Positions 35,778 to 43,131 of a DNA stretch of 64,000 nucleotides are shown here, in pieces (the first letter of the stretch is position 1; every line of letters begins with the position of its first letter). The notes beneath the pieces were generated by a model. It saw only the letters and a list, made by a program, of their open reading frames with translations, had not been told where the DNA came from and did not search any database. The stretch is from Brevundimonas vesicularis (GTDB lineage Bacteria > Pseudomonadota > Alphaproteobacteria > Caulobacterales > Caulobacteraceae): NCBI RefSeq assembly GCF_027105095.1, contig NZ_CP114278.1:2356001-2420000 (forward strand), given 5' to 3'. The position numbers were made by a program, and so were the translations under genes.

Positions 35778-36639
35778 TCTCCGGCTCGGGCCGGTGCACC
35801 AACGAGACCAGCACCACCGAGATGATCATCAGCAGGAACCAGCTGCCCAGCTTGGCCAGGGACACCATTTCCCATCCGTCGGCCTGGCCCGGATAGACCC
35901 AGGCCCGCCCCAGCGTGCCCAGGTTCTCGGCGAACCAGATGAACAGCGCCACCAGGAAATAGCCCAGCAGCAGCGGCATCGACCGCCGCTTCCGATCCGC
36001 CGTGAAATAGAACCAGCCCCGTCCGAACAGCACGGCGGTCGCGATGAACAGCACGATACGCACGTCCGGCAGCCAGTGATGAGCGAAGAAGTTGACGTAG
36101 ATCGCCGCCGCCAGCACCCAGGTCGTCCACAGCGGCGGATACCTCCGCACCCGAATATGGAAGATGCGCTGCACCCGCGCGATATAGCTGCCGACCGCCG
36201 CATACATGAAGCCCGAGAACAGCGGCACCGCCCCGATCCGCAACAGACTGTCCTCGGGATAGACCCACGACCCGTGCGCGGTCTTGAACAGCTCCATGAT
36301 CGTCCCCGCCACATGGAACAGGAAGATCACGCGCGCCTCTTCCCAGCTCTCCAGCCGGAAGATCAGCATCGCCGCCTGGATCACCACCGCCCCGACCGCC
36401 AGGAAATCGTAACGCGACACCGGCGCCCCCTCCGGCCAAAGCAGAAACGTCCCCAGGATCAGGGCCAGCATCAGCCCCCCGAACAGACACGCCCACCCCT
36501 GCTTCAGCCCGAACCACAGGAACTCATAGGCATGGCGACGAGGGCAGGATTGGTCAGCCCAGTTCTTGGCGCGCGCCATCAGGCGACGGCCCCAGGCTTC
36601 GAGGGGAAGAGCTCGGGTCGAAGCCATCAAAACGTTCAA
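35749..36639 (-). CDS. DUF817 family membrane protein
   Basis: This 296-residue protein has about seven membrane segments and the DUF817 blocks EFLWFGLKQGWACLFGG, FKTAHGSWVYPEDSLLRIG and PLFSGFMYAAVGSYIARV. The function is unknown. It overlaps the convergent dedA gene by 29 bp. It forms the left flank of the AT-rich island and keeps the normal high-GC composition of the chromosome. Confidence 0.87.
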   Translation of the reverse strand: MNVLMASTRALPLEAWGRRLMARAKNWADQSCPRRHAYEFLWFGLKQGWACLFGGLMLALILGTFLLWPEGAPVSRYDFLAVGAVVIQAAMLIFRLESWEEARVIFLFHVAGTIMELFKTAHGSWVYPEDSLLRIGAVPLFSGFMYAAVGSYIARVQRIFHIRVRRYPPLWTTWVLAAAIYVNFFAHHWLPDVRIVLFIATAVLFGRGWFYFTADRKRRSMPLLLGYFLVALFIWFAENLGTLGRAWVYPGQADGWEMVSLAKLGSWFLLMIISVVLVSLVHRPEPEISGPAAPRA

Positions 36640-36651
36640 CTCTATCGATCA

Positions 36652-37323
36652 CTAATGATGCTCTACACTAACCTTTTCGGGCTCGCTCGAAGAGGTTTCG
36701 GTCTGCAGATCGACCAGACTGGACATACTCACCACCAGAGGCACCGGAGCACCATCGCTGGATTTGTCTGTCTTATTTGATGCCTTACCCCCAACGAGTA
36801 ATAGCACTGAAAAAACAGCAAACATTATCACGATGGCAAATATTACCATCCGTTTTGTCCATATAAATATCGGCTCGCCAGCCTTGACCCTTCCCCATTC
36901 AAATTTCAGCAACTCTTGTGCAGAGTCTAAAAAGTCACTCTCGATATTCTTAATATTTTCTGGCGAAAGACTATCGTCATTCGAAGCTATACGTTCAAAC
37001 TTACGCATAGAATTCAACAGCCTTATAGAAGTTTTTTCTTGAGAGTTAAGGCGAAGCTCTATACCAAAGCTAGCCTGATTAATCTCTCTATACCTGTCTA
37101 AAAGTGACGTATTATCAAAATCTGGCTTGGACTTCTTAGTTCTTATAATGTCTGAAATAGCATTTATAGACACCAGATAATCTGACAGGCATTTACGAAG
37201 ATCGTTTATCCAAGCCTGTCTAAACTCAGATACTTTTTGCTCTTTCGAAATAACTAGACCTAGCAAAGATACTAGGCCCGCCACTATCGCGGCCCCGACC
37301 GCACCAATGCTTAAATCGTTCAC
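36652..37323 (-). CDS. two-membrane-segment protein of unknown function, AT-rich island
   Basis: The 223-residue product starts with GTG after GGAG. An N-terminal membrane segment (about residues 4-25) is followed by KEQKVSEFRQAWINDLRKCLSDYL and a long helical region rich in Lys, Ser and Asn (about 26-155). A second membrane segment (MVIFAIVIMFAVFSVLLLVG) and a polar Ser/Glu-rich tail follow. I recognise no domain. Base composition is far below that of its neighbours and codons such as TTA, ATA and AGA are frequent, which suggests acquisition from elsewhere. It is divergent from the gene at 37445 across a palindrome. A membrane-anchored partner of that protein is a possibility, not a finding. 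Confidence 0.75.
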   Translation of the reverse strand: MNDLSIGAVGAAIVAGLVSLLGLVISKEQKVSEFRQAWINDLRKCLSDYLVSINAISDIIRTKKSKPDFDNTSLLDRYREINQASFGIELRLNSQEKTSIRLLNSMRKFERIASNDDSLSPENIKNIESDFLDSAQELLKFEWGRVKAGEPIFIWTKRMVIFAIVIMFAVFSVLLLVGGKASNKTDKSSDGAPVPLVVSMSSLVDLQTETSSSEPEKVSVEHH

Positions 37324-37357
37324 TGCCCCACTCCGCGCACAAAACCAGGCGACTACT

Positions 37358-37376
37358 CCGCAATCACAGATTGCGG
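37358..37376. promoter_or_regulatory. palindrome in the divergent promoter region of the AT-rich island
   Basis: CCGCAATC (37358-37365) and GATTGCGG (37369-37376) are perfect reverse complements around ACA. The element is 34 bases from one start codon and 68 from the other. It could be an operator shared by both genes. Confidence 0.5.
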
Positions 37377-37444
37377 GAATCGGCCGATGGTGAGAACATA
37401 TGAACAAATTGGCAAGGCGGCATAGCGCTTCCAGAGAGGACCCG

Positions 37445-38419
37445 ATGACAGATACGATCACCTTCCATTTTGAAGGAGCGCTTGCCGACGATCACAGGAT
37501 GAATTTTTATGAGTCGGCTCGATTTCAGTATGCCGCCGCCAGACTAATGGTGAAGCTCGCTCAATTTCGGCAGACCGGAAAATTTGTAAAAAAGATAACA
37601 AACAAGTCAAACTCAAACATACAGCTTATTAGTCAGTCAGATGGATCTTTTAATATCAACGTTGAAGACCCGCCTCAGTCAGCATCAGACAAGCCATTCA
37701 TCGATATTTCGATCTCAGATCTTATCGCATACGTAAGCGAACGGATAGTAGAGAAGATCGATGATGAAGATCTTTCCGAACCATTAAAGCTATCAAGGTC
37801 AACGTTAAAGTCGAAGCGTACCGATACTGCCGTTACACTAGATAACCTGGTAGAAAGTACGATGTCTGAAGGACAAATCCCTTCAACACTACCCGTACCG
37901 CTGCAAGATTTATTAAAACGAAGAATCGCAGAAACACACCGAGAGCGCAGACTAATTCAATCACAACACGCAATATCAAAAATAGATTTTGCTCGTAGCC
38001 AGAAACTTATTGCGATGTCGGCGCCGCTACTAAGTGAAATGGCTACAGCGTTACGCAGAAGTGCCAATACGTTAGAAATAACGTCGTCCGAAAACGATCT
38101 TACTCAATCGGTTTTATTCTTGGATCAGGACATGGCTAGAGAAATTGAGACAGCAATTGTTGACCAAGAAATCACACCAATATTAGGAGATATCACTCAG
38201 TTCAACAAAGATAACGGGTGGGGAAAAATTAAGATAGAGAATGGTGCCAAGACGGTAAGCTTCAGCATTCCCTTCGACATTCTTCACACAATGAAGCAGA
38301 AAATCATCGACAATATGAAGAAAGATCTGGTGTATTTGCAAACATATTTTGTTAGAGACAGGTCAAACGAGCCAATCCGTCTTATCGCAGTGGGAATCCT
38401 ACCGACTCCATTGGCGTAG
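37445..38419 (+). CDS. protein of unknown function, AT-rich island
   Basis: The 324-residue product is chosen to start at 37445 after GAGAGGAC; an in-frame ATG at 37400 is possible. It has no membrane segment or signal peptide. The N-terminal part (FHFEGALADDHRMNFYESARFQYAAARLMVKL) and a Lys/Asn-rich strand region (about 45-95) are followed by a helical middle (about 130-260) with many charged residues. A C-terminal segment (GDITQFNKDNGWGKI) looks like a small beta-barrel turn. I cannot assign a family. Composition and codon use are unlike the flanking genes and match its divergent neighbour. Confidence 0.78.
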   Translation: MTDTITFHFEGALADDHRMNFYESARFQYAAARLMVKLAQFRQTGKFVKKITNKSNSNIQLISQSDGSFNINVEDPPQSASDKPFIDISISDLIAYVSERIVEKIDDEDLSEPLKLSRSTLKSKRTDTAVTLDNLVESTMSEGQIPSTLPVPLQDLLKRRIAETHRERRLIQSQHAISKIDFARSQKLIAMSAPLLSEMATALRRSANTLEITSSENDLTQSVLFLDQDMAREIETAIVDQEITPILGDITQFNKDNGWGKIKIENGAKTVSFSIPFDILHTMKQKIIDNMKKDLVYLQTYFVRDRSNEPIRLIAVGILPTPLA

Positions 38420-38436
38420 TGTCAGAATACAGGGCT

Positions 38437-38907
38437 TCACCCCCGCCCGCGATAGGTCGGCACGCCCTGGTCCGGCAGCCACAGCCCCTCGGGCGGCGCG
38501 CCGGTCTGCCAGAAGACGTCGATCGGGATGCCGCCGCGCGGATACCAGTACCCCCCGATCCTCAGCCATTTGGGCTCAAGCAGGTCGGCCAGCTTGCGGC
38601 CGATGGCGACGGTGCAGTCCTCGTGGAAGGCGCCGTGATTGCGGAAACTGGTCAGATACAGCTTCAGGCTCTTGGACTCGACCAGCCAGTCGCCCGGCGC
38701 ATAGTCGATGACGATGTGGGCGAAATCCGGCTGGCCCGTCACCGGGCAAAGGCTGGTGAACTCCGGCGCCGTGAACCGGGCCAGATACAGCGTGTCCGCA
38801 TGCGGGTTCGGCACCCGCTCCAGCACCGCCGTCTCGGGACTGGTTGGTGCGACGGTCTGGGCGCCGAGCTGGCTGAGGTTGTCGGTATAGTGGGTCATGC
38901 CGGGCAT
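38437..38907 (-). CDS. queF: NADPH-dependent 7-cyano-7-deazaguanine reductase
   Basis: This 156-residue QueF of the short (YkvM) type contains [13 protein letters not shown] with the catalytic Cys that forms a thioimide with preQ0, and [21 protein letters not shown], the NADPH and substrate binding motif with the E(S/L)K signature. It reduces preQ0 to preQ1 in queuosine biosynthesis for tRNA. The ATG at 38907 is used; another ATG nine bases later is equally possible and neither has a good ribosome-binding site. It marks the right edge of the AT-rich island. Confidence 0.95.
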   Translation of the reverse strand: MPGMTHYTDNLSQLGAQTVAPTSPETAVLERVPNPHADTLYLARFTAPEFTSLCPVTGQPDFAHIVIDYAPGDWLVESKSLKLYLTSFRNHGAFHEDCTVAIGRKLADLLEPKWLRIGGYWYPRGGIPIDVFWQTGAPPEGLWLPDQGVPTYRGRG

Positions 38908-39371
38908 TTAGGCGCTTGCGACGCGTATGAAAATCCTCCCCCGCTCCACTTCCCTCTCCCATTGGGAGAGGGCTTGAGCGCACGGCGGCGTCAGCCGGCG
39001 TCATTGCGCGAAAGGGTGAGGGTCGGATGGCGTGATCTGGCCAACCGACCGACCCTCATCCGGCCCTCCGGGCCACCTTCTCCCAACGGGAGAAGGGAGA
39101 CGACCAGCCAGCCATCCTAATCCCGGACGGCTTCCCTCACCCTTTCAACGCCTTCGTCGCGACCAGCGTCAATCGACTGATCCTCCGTCCGAACCGTCGT
39201 ATGATGGCCGGTTTTCACCCGCTGTCGCCGCCTGCCTGCTTTCACCCCGCCTCGAACCCGAGATTAGACGAATTAGACTCATTTTTTCGCGCCACCGTCT
39301 GAAATCCCCCCGATTGCCTTCCCCGGCGACAGCCCGCTAAGCGTAGCGAAAGAAAACCAAAGGAGACGTCC
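38908..39371. other. gene-free stretch with repeats between queF and nitronate monooxygenase
   Basis: These 464 bases hold no gene I can support. The left half is filled by the palindromic element at 38952-39096. The right half (39100-39371) is plain intergenic sequence ending in AAAGGAG, which serves the next gene. Apparent frames are short and lack ribosome-binding sites. Confidence 0.7.
38952..39096. repeat. composite palindromic repeat (three stem-loops)
   Basis: CCCTCTCCC/GGGAGAGGG (38952-38960, 38964-38972) and CCTTCTCCC/GGGAGAAGG (39076-39084, 39088-39096) are perfect hairpins with 3-base loops. Between them GTGAGGGTCGG (39016-39026) pairs with CCGACCCTCAT (39049-39059) through one G-T. 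The arrangement resembles the other CT/AG-rich palindromic elements of this window. Confidence 0.75.
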
Positions 39372-40304
39372 GTGGCCATTCCCGCTTCGCTGCAAAAAGG
39401 TCTGATCCTGCCGATCATTTCGGCGCCGATGTTTTTGGTGTCGGGACCGGATCTGGTGGTCGAGGCCTGCAATGCGGGCGTGATCGGCACCTTCCCCTCG
39501 CTGAACCAGCGCACGACCGAGGGCTATCGGGACTGGATTCAGGAGATTAAAGGTCGGCTGAAGCTCGAGGCCGCCGCCTTCGGCGTCAACCACATCGTCC
39601 ACCCGACCAACCCCCGGCTGATGGCCGACATGATGGTGTCGGTCGAGGAGAAGGTGCCGCTGATCATCACCTCCCTGGGTGCCGTGCGCGACGTGGTCGA
39701 CGCGGTCCATGGCTACGGCGGTCAGGTCTTCCATGACATCGCCAACATTCGCCATGCGCGAAAGGCGGCCGAGGCGGGCGTCGATGGTCTGATCCTGGTC
39801 GCCAACGGCGCGGGCGGCCATGCGGGCGTCATCAACCCCTTCGCCCTGGTCAATGAGGTTCGCAGCTTCTTCAAGGGGACCATCATCCTGTCGGGCGCGC
39901 TTTCGACGGGTCAGGACGTGGCGGCCGCCCTGATGATGGGCGCCGACTTCGCCTATATGGGCACGCGCTTCATCAACACGACCGAGGCCATGGCCGCCGA
40001 CGCCTACAAGCAGATGGTCATCGACAGCGGCGCGACCGACATCGTCCACACGCCCGCCGTGTCCGGCATCCCCGCCAACTTCATGAGCAAGTCGCTGATC
40101 GAGAACGGCATCGATCCGAAGACCCTGCCCGAGCACAAGCTGGACATGGGCGACGAGGCCAAGGCCTGGAAGACCGTCTGGTCCGCCGGCCAGGGCGCGG
40201 GCGCCATCCACGACGTCCTGCCGACCGCCGAACTGGTCGCGCACCTGCGACAAGAGTTCGCTCAGGCCACGGAGGAATTCGCCATCAAGGCCGGAGCGCG
40301 CTAA
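39372..40304 (+). CDS. nitronate monooxygenase (2-nitropropane dioxygenase family)
   Basis: The 310-residue FMN-dependent TIM-barrel protein begins with GTG after AAAGGAG. It has LPIISAPMFLVSGPDLV, NGAGGHAG (substrate loop) and LSGALSTGQDVAAALMMGADFAYMGTRF, the phosphate-binding end of the barrel. It belongs to the family that oxidises nitronates such as propionate-3-nitronate to protect metabolism, though assignment within the 2-nitropropane dioxygenase/enoyl-reductase-like group is not certain. It is followed by a putative porin gene 38 bp later. Confidence 0.87.
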   Translation: MAIPASLQKGLILPIISAPMFLVSGPDLVVEACNAGVIGTFPSLNQRTTEGYRDWIQEIKGRLKLEAAAFGVNHIVHPTNPRLMADMMVSVEEKVPLIITSLGAVRDVVDAVHGYGGQVFHDIANIRHARKAAEAGVDGLILVANGAGGHAGVINPFALVNEVRSFFKGTIILSGALSTGQDVAAALMMGADFAYMGTRFINTTEAMAADAYKQMVIDSGATDIVHTPAVSGIPANFMSKSLIENGIDPKTLPEHKLDMGDEAKAWKTVWSAGQGAGAIHDVLPTAELVAHLRQEFAQATEEFAIKAGAR

Positions 40305-40342
40305 AGGCGGCGCCAATCCGCACCTCGCGCGTTGGAGCCCCC

Positions 40343-41044
40343 ATGATCCGCACGACCGTCCTCGCAGCCCTCTCCGTCTCCGTGCTCGCCGTCGCCCTGC
40401 CGGCCGCCGCCCAGTCGGCGCCTGCCGCGCGCGACGCCTGGTCCTTCGAACTGGGCGCGGGCACGGACAACCGCTCCAAGGATGCGTCCAAGTCCGGCAA
40501 CGACGGTTACGCCTTCGGCTCGGCGACCTGGGAAAGCGCGGACGGCCTGTTCTACGTCGGCCCCGGCTTCCAGACGATCCAGGCCGGCGGCTCCAACGTC
40601 GAGGCCGAGTTTGTGGTCGGCTATCAGCCCGAGGCCTTCGGCTATCGCTTCGACTTCAATGTCGCCTACAAGAACCGCCTCGATGCCGACGCCGGCTATG
40701 ATCAGGACGCCTGGGAGATCACCGGCAACGTCAGCCGCTCGATCGGCCCCGCCAAGGCGCGACTGCAGGTCCAGTATTCGCCCGACGCCGCCGGCTCGGC
40801 CGACAGCTTCACCTGGGTTGAGGGCCGCCTGGGCTGGGACTTCACGCCCCAGCTGAGCGGCACGGTCGCCGTCGGTCGCCGCGAGCAGAACGGCGCGCCC
40901 GACTACACCGGCTGGAACGCCGGCGTGACCTACGCCCTCACCGACGCCCTGGATTTGGACCTGCGCTACTACGACACCGACGCCCACACCTTCGGCGAAC
41001 AGTATGAGGACGCCCTGGTCGCCAAGGTCGCCTACGCCTTCTGA
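40343..41044 (+). CDS. TorF family putative porin
   Basis: This 233-residue secreted protein has a signal peptide (about residues 1-23, ending AAAQS). Alternating hydrophobic and polar residues typical of a small beta barrel follow: GYAFGSATWESADGLFYVGPGF, VGYQPEAFGYRFDFNVAYKN, and an end in VAKVAYAF with a terminal Phe, as required for BAM-dependent assembly. It resembles the TorF/Gcw_chp group of uncharacterised outer-membrane proteins. Transport specificity is unknown. Confidence 0.8.
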   Translation: MIRTTVLAALSVSVLAVALPAAAQSAPAARDAWSFELGAGTDNRSKDASKSGNDGYAFGSATWESADGLFYVGPGFQTIQAGGSNVEAEFVVGYQPEAFGYRFDFNVAYKNRLDADAGYDQDAWEITGNVSRSIGPAKARLQVQYSPDAAGSADSFTWVEGRLGWDFTPQLSGTVAVGRREQNGAPDYTGWNAGVTYALTDALDLDLRYYDTDAHTFGEQYEDALVAKVAYAF

Positions 41045-41220
41045 TCGCCAGCCCCTTGCGTAACGGTTGTCGGGTGCCCATCTAGTTTTGGTCGATCTCT
41101 CTGCGTAACGCCGCTGCTCCCTTTGCATCACGCACCGAGGTCCAAAAGCCGATCCCATTCAGACCCGACAGGCCGACCAGGGATCCCTCCCTGCGGTCAA
41201 CGCCAGACGGAGGTCTCCAA

Positions 41221-41433
41221 ATGGCTACCGGCACTGTAAAATGGTACAACCCGACCAAAGGCTACGGCTTCATCGCGCCCGATGACGGCGGCAAGGACGT
41301 CTTCGTCCACGCCTCGGCCGTCGAAACCTCGAGCGTCGGTTCGCTGAACGAAGGCCAGAAGATTTCCTACGAAATCGAGCGCGATTCGCGCTCCGGCAAA
41401 GAGTCCGCCGGTCGCCTTGCGGCGGCGGAGTAG
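41221..41433 (+). CDS. cold-shock domain protein
   Basis: The 70-residue CspA-type protein starts [22 protein letters not shown] and has RNP1 (KGYGFI) and RNP2 (VFVHAS) motifs that bind single-stranded RNA or DNA. Its 177-base upstream region to the porin gene is long enough for the cold-responsive leader seen in many csp genes, but I could not verify a fold. GGAGG precedes the ATG. Its TAG stop is followed in the same frame by an IF-1-like remnant. Confidence 0.97.
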   Translation: MATGTVKWYNPTKGYGFIAPDDGGKDVFVHASAVETSSVGSLNEGQKISYEIERDSRSGKESAGRLAAAE

Positions 41434-41484
41434 GACACGCTCCACGCGTCCAACACGAACGAGCCGGCCCCGACCAGGGCCGGC

Positions 41485-41680
41485 GTGATCGCCTTCGACG
41501 GCGAGGTCATCAAACTGATGCCGCTCGGCGGCCGTCGCGTTCGCCTGGACAACGGACACCTGATCACAGTCCTGCCCTCGCTGGGCGCCCCAGACGGGCG
41601 TCTCGCGGCTGGGCGACCGCGTGACGGTGGAAATCGCCTTCAATCAGCTGAAGGGCTGGCGCCTGTCGCGCCAGCCCTGA
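41485..41680 (+). pseudogene. IF-1-like (S1/OB-fold) gene with a one-base frameshift
   Basis: From a GTG at 41485, in the frame of the cold-shock gene, the sequence reads VIAFDGEVIKLMPLGGRRVR then LDNGHLITVLPSLGA. It then loses homology, but the next frame continues GVSRLGDRVTVEIAFNQLKG and a stop at 41678-41680. Joined, this is a 64-residue OB fold that strongly resembles initiation factor IF-1 (xVRLDNGHxI ... GDRVxVE...KGxR), lacking the RxR loop of genuine IF-1. The break is at the CCCC run 41588-41591, where one extra C would explain it. It may be a real pseudogene, programmed slippage or a sequencing error. Confidence 0.55.
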
Positions 41681-41703
41681 AGCTTCTGCATACGGATGCC
41701 GAC

Positions 41704-41979
41704 ATGACCCCGCTCGCCGACATGATCCCCGCGATGACCGACGCCGACCTGACGACGCTGCGCGCCAACGCCGCCCGCCTGGTCGAACACGGCGCCTCGA
41801 CCCAGGTGATGGCCGCCAGCGACATCATCCCGGTCATCGACACCGAAATGGCTCGCCGCGCCGCCTTGCCCAAGGCCGCCAAGGCGCCGGTGAAACGCGC
41901 CGCGCCCAAGAAGAAGCTGCCGCCCGTCACCGGACACCAGACAGCCCTTCCCTCCAGCTCAGATCAGCCCAGGGCCTGA
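41704..41979 (+). CDS. small hypothetical protein downstream of the IF-1-like remnant
   Basis: This 91-residue frame starts MTPLADMIPAMTDADLTTLR and ends in a Lys/Pro-rich tail. The middle (about 20-60) is helical and the end (KAAKAPVKRAAPKKKLP) is strongly basic. I do not recognise a family. It overlaps the end of the convergent cystathionine gamma-lyase gene by 16 bases. No clear ribosome-binding site is seen, so the start and coding status are moderately certain. Confidence 0.55.
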   Translation: MTPLADMIPAMTDADLTTLRANAARLVEHGASTQVMAASDIIPVIDTEMARRAALPKAAKAPVKRAAPKKKLPPVTGHQTALPSSSDQPRA

Positions 41980-43127
41980 TCCAGATCCGCGATCAAGTCC
42001 TCTACGTTCTCGACCCCGACCGACAGCCGGATCAGGTTGTCGGTCACGCCGCCCGCCTCGCGAACCTCCTTGGGCACGCTGGCGTGGGTCATGATCGCCG
42101 GGTGGTTCACCAGGCTTTCGACCCCGCCTAGCGATTCCGCCAGGGTGAAGACCTGGACCCGCTCCAGCACCCGCTTCGTGCGCTCCAGATCGCCCTCCAG
42201 GATCACCGTCACCATCCCGCCGAACCCGCCATGCATCTGGCGTGCGGCCAGCTCATGCTGCGGGTGGGCGATCAGGCCGGGATAGACGACCTTTGCGATC
42301 CCCGCGCGCGTCTCCAGCCAGCGCGCGATGGTCAGCGCGTTCTCGCAATGCGCTTTCATCCGCAGCGCCAGGGTCTTCAAGCCCCGGTTGGCCAGGAAGG
42401 CGTCGAAAGGTCCCATGATCCCGCCGACCGAGTTCTGCAGGAACTTGATCCGCGTCGCCAGCTCGGCGTCTGCCGTCACCAGCACCCCGCCGATGATGTC
42501 CGAATGGCCGTTCAGGTACTTGGTCGCCGAATGCATCACCACGTCCGCCCCCAGGCTCAGCGGCTGCTGGCAGAAGGGGGTGGCGAAGGTGTTGTCCACG
42601 ACCAGCAGCAACCCATGCGCCTTGGCCACCGTCGACAGGGCGGCGATGTCGGCCAGCTTCATCAACGGATTGGTCGGGGTCTCGACCCACAGCATCTTGG
42701 TCTTGGGCGTGATCGCCGCCTCGACCGCCGCGATGTCGCTCAGGTCCACATAGGCGAAGTCCAGCCCCATGGTTCGCCTGCGCACCCTCTCGAACAGTCG
42801 CCACGAGCCGCCATACAGATCGTCGCCGGTGACGATGTGATCGCCCGCATCCAGCAACTCCAGCGCCGTCGAGGTCGCCGCCATGCCCGAGCCGAAGCCG
42901 AACCCGTGCGTGCCGCCCTCCAGGTCCGCGATACAGGCCTCGAACGCCTCGCGCGTCGGGTTCTTGCCCCGCGCATACTCATAACCCTTGTTCACGCCCG
43001 GGCTTTCTTGGGCGTAGGTCGAGGTGGCGTAGATCGGGGTCATCACCGCGCCCGTGGTCGGGTCAGGATGTTGGCCTGCATGGATGGCGCGGGTCGAAAA
43101 GCCCTGGCTGTTCTTCTTGTCGCTCAT
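41964..43127 (-). CDS. cystathionine gamma-lyase / gamma-synthase family PLP enzyme
   Basis: The 387-residue protein is of the Cys/Met metabolism PLP family. It has the N-terminal TRAIHAGQHPDPTTGAVMTPIYATSTYAQ, AFEACIADLEGG...FGSGMAA, and SATKYLNGHSD with PLP-binding Lys203. Sequence alone does not separate cystathionine gamma-lyase from gamma-synthase. The gene follows a cystathionine beta-synthase by four bases, so the reverse transsulfuration pair (homocysteine to cysteine) is the most economical reading. Confidence 0.87.
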   Translation of the reverse strand: MSDKKNSQGFSTRAIHAGQHPDPTTGAVMTPIYATSTYAQESPGVNKGYEYARGKNPTREAFEACIADLEGGTHGFGFGSGMAATSTALELLDAGDHIVTGDDLYGGSWRLFERVRRRTMGLDFAYVDLSDIAAVEAAITPKTKMLWVETPTNPLMKLADIAALSTVAKAHGLLLVVDNTFATPFCQQPLSLGADVVMHSATKYLNGHSDIIGGVLVTADAELATRIKFLQNSVGGIMGPFDAFLANRGLKTLALRMKAHCENALTIARWLETRAGIAKVVYPGLIAHPQHELAARQMHGGFGGMVTVILEGDLERTKRVLERVQVFTLAESLGGVESLVNHPAIMTHASVPKEVREAGGVTDNLIRLSVGVENVEDLIADLDQALG

Positions 43128-43131
43128 GGAC

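Noticed and set aside
36652..38419. Prophage or integrative element explanation for the AT-rich island
   Set aside because: No integrase, tRNA target, terminal repeats or phage genes are visible. Only composition supports transfer.
41045..41220. Cold-sensing thermoswitch leader of the csp gene
   Set aside because: The length is suggestive and TGCGTAACG occurs twice, but no alternative pairing could be shown without folding.
41434..41484. Read-through of the cold-shock TAG to give a CspA-IF1 fusion
   Set aside because: The frames match, but the linker has no sign of conserved coding and the domain is broken by the later frameshift, so a separate remnant is simpler.
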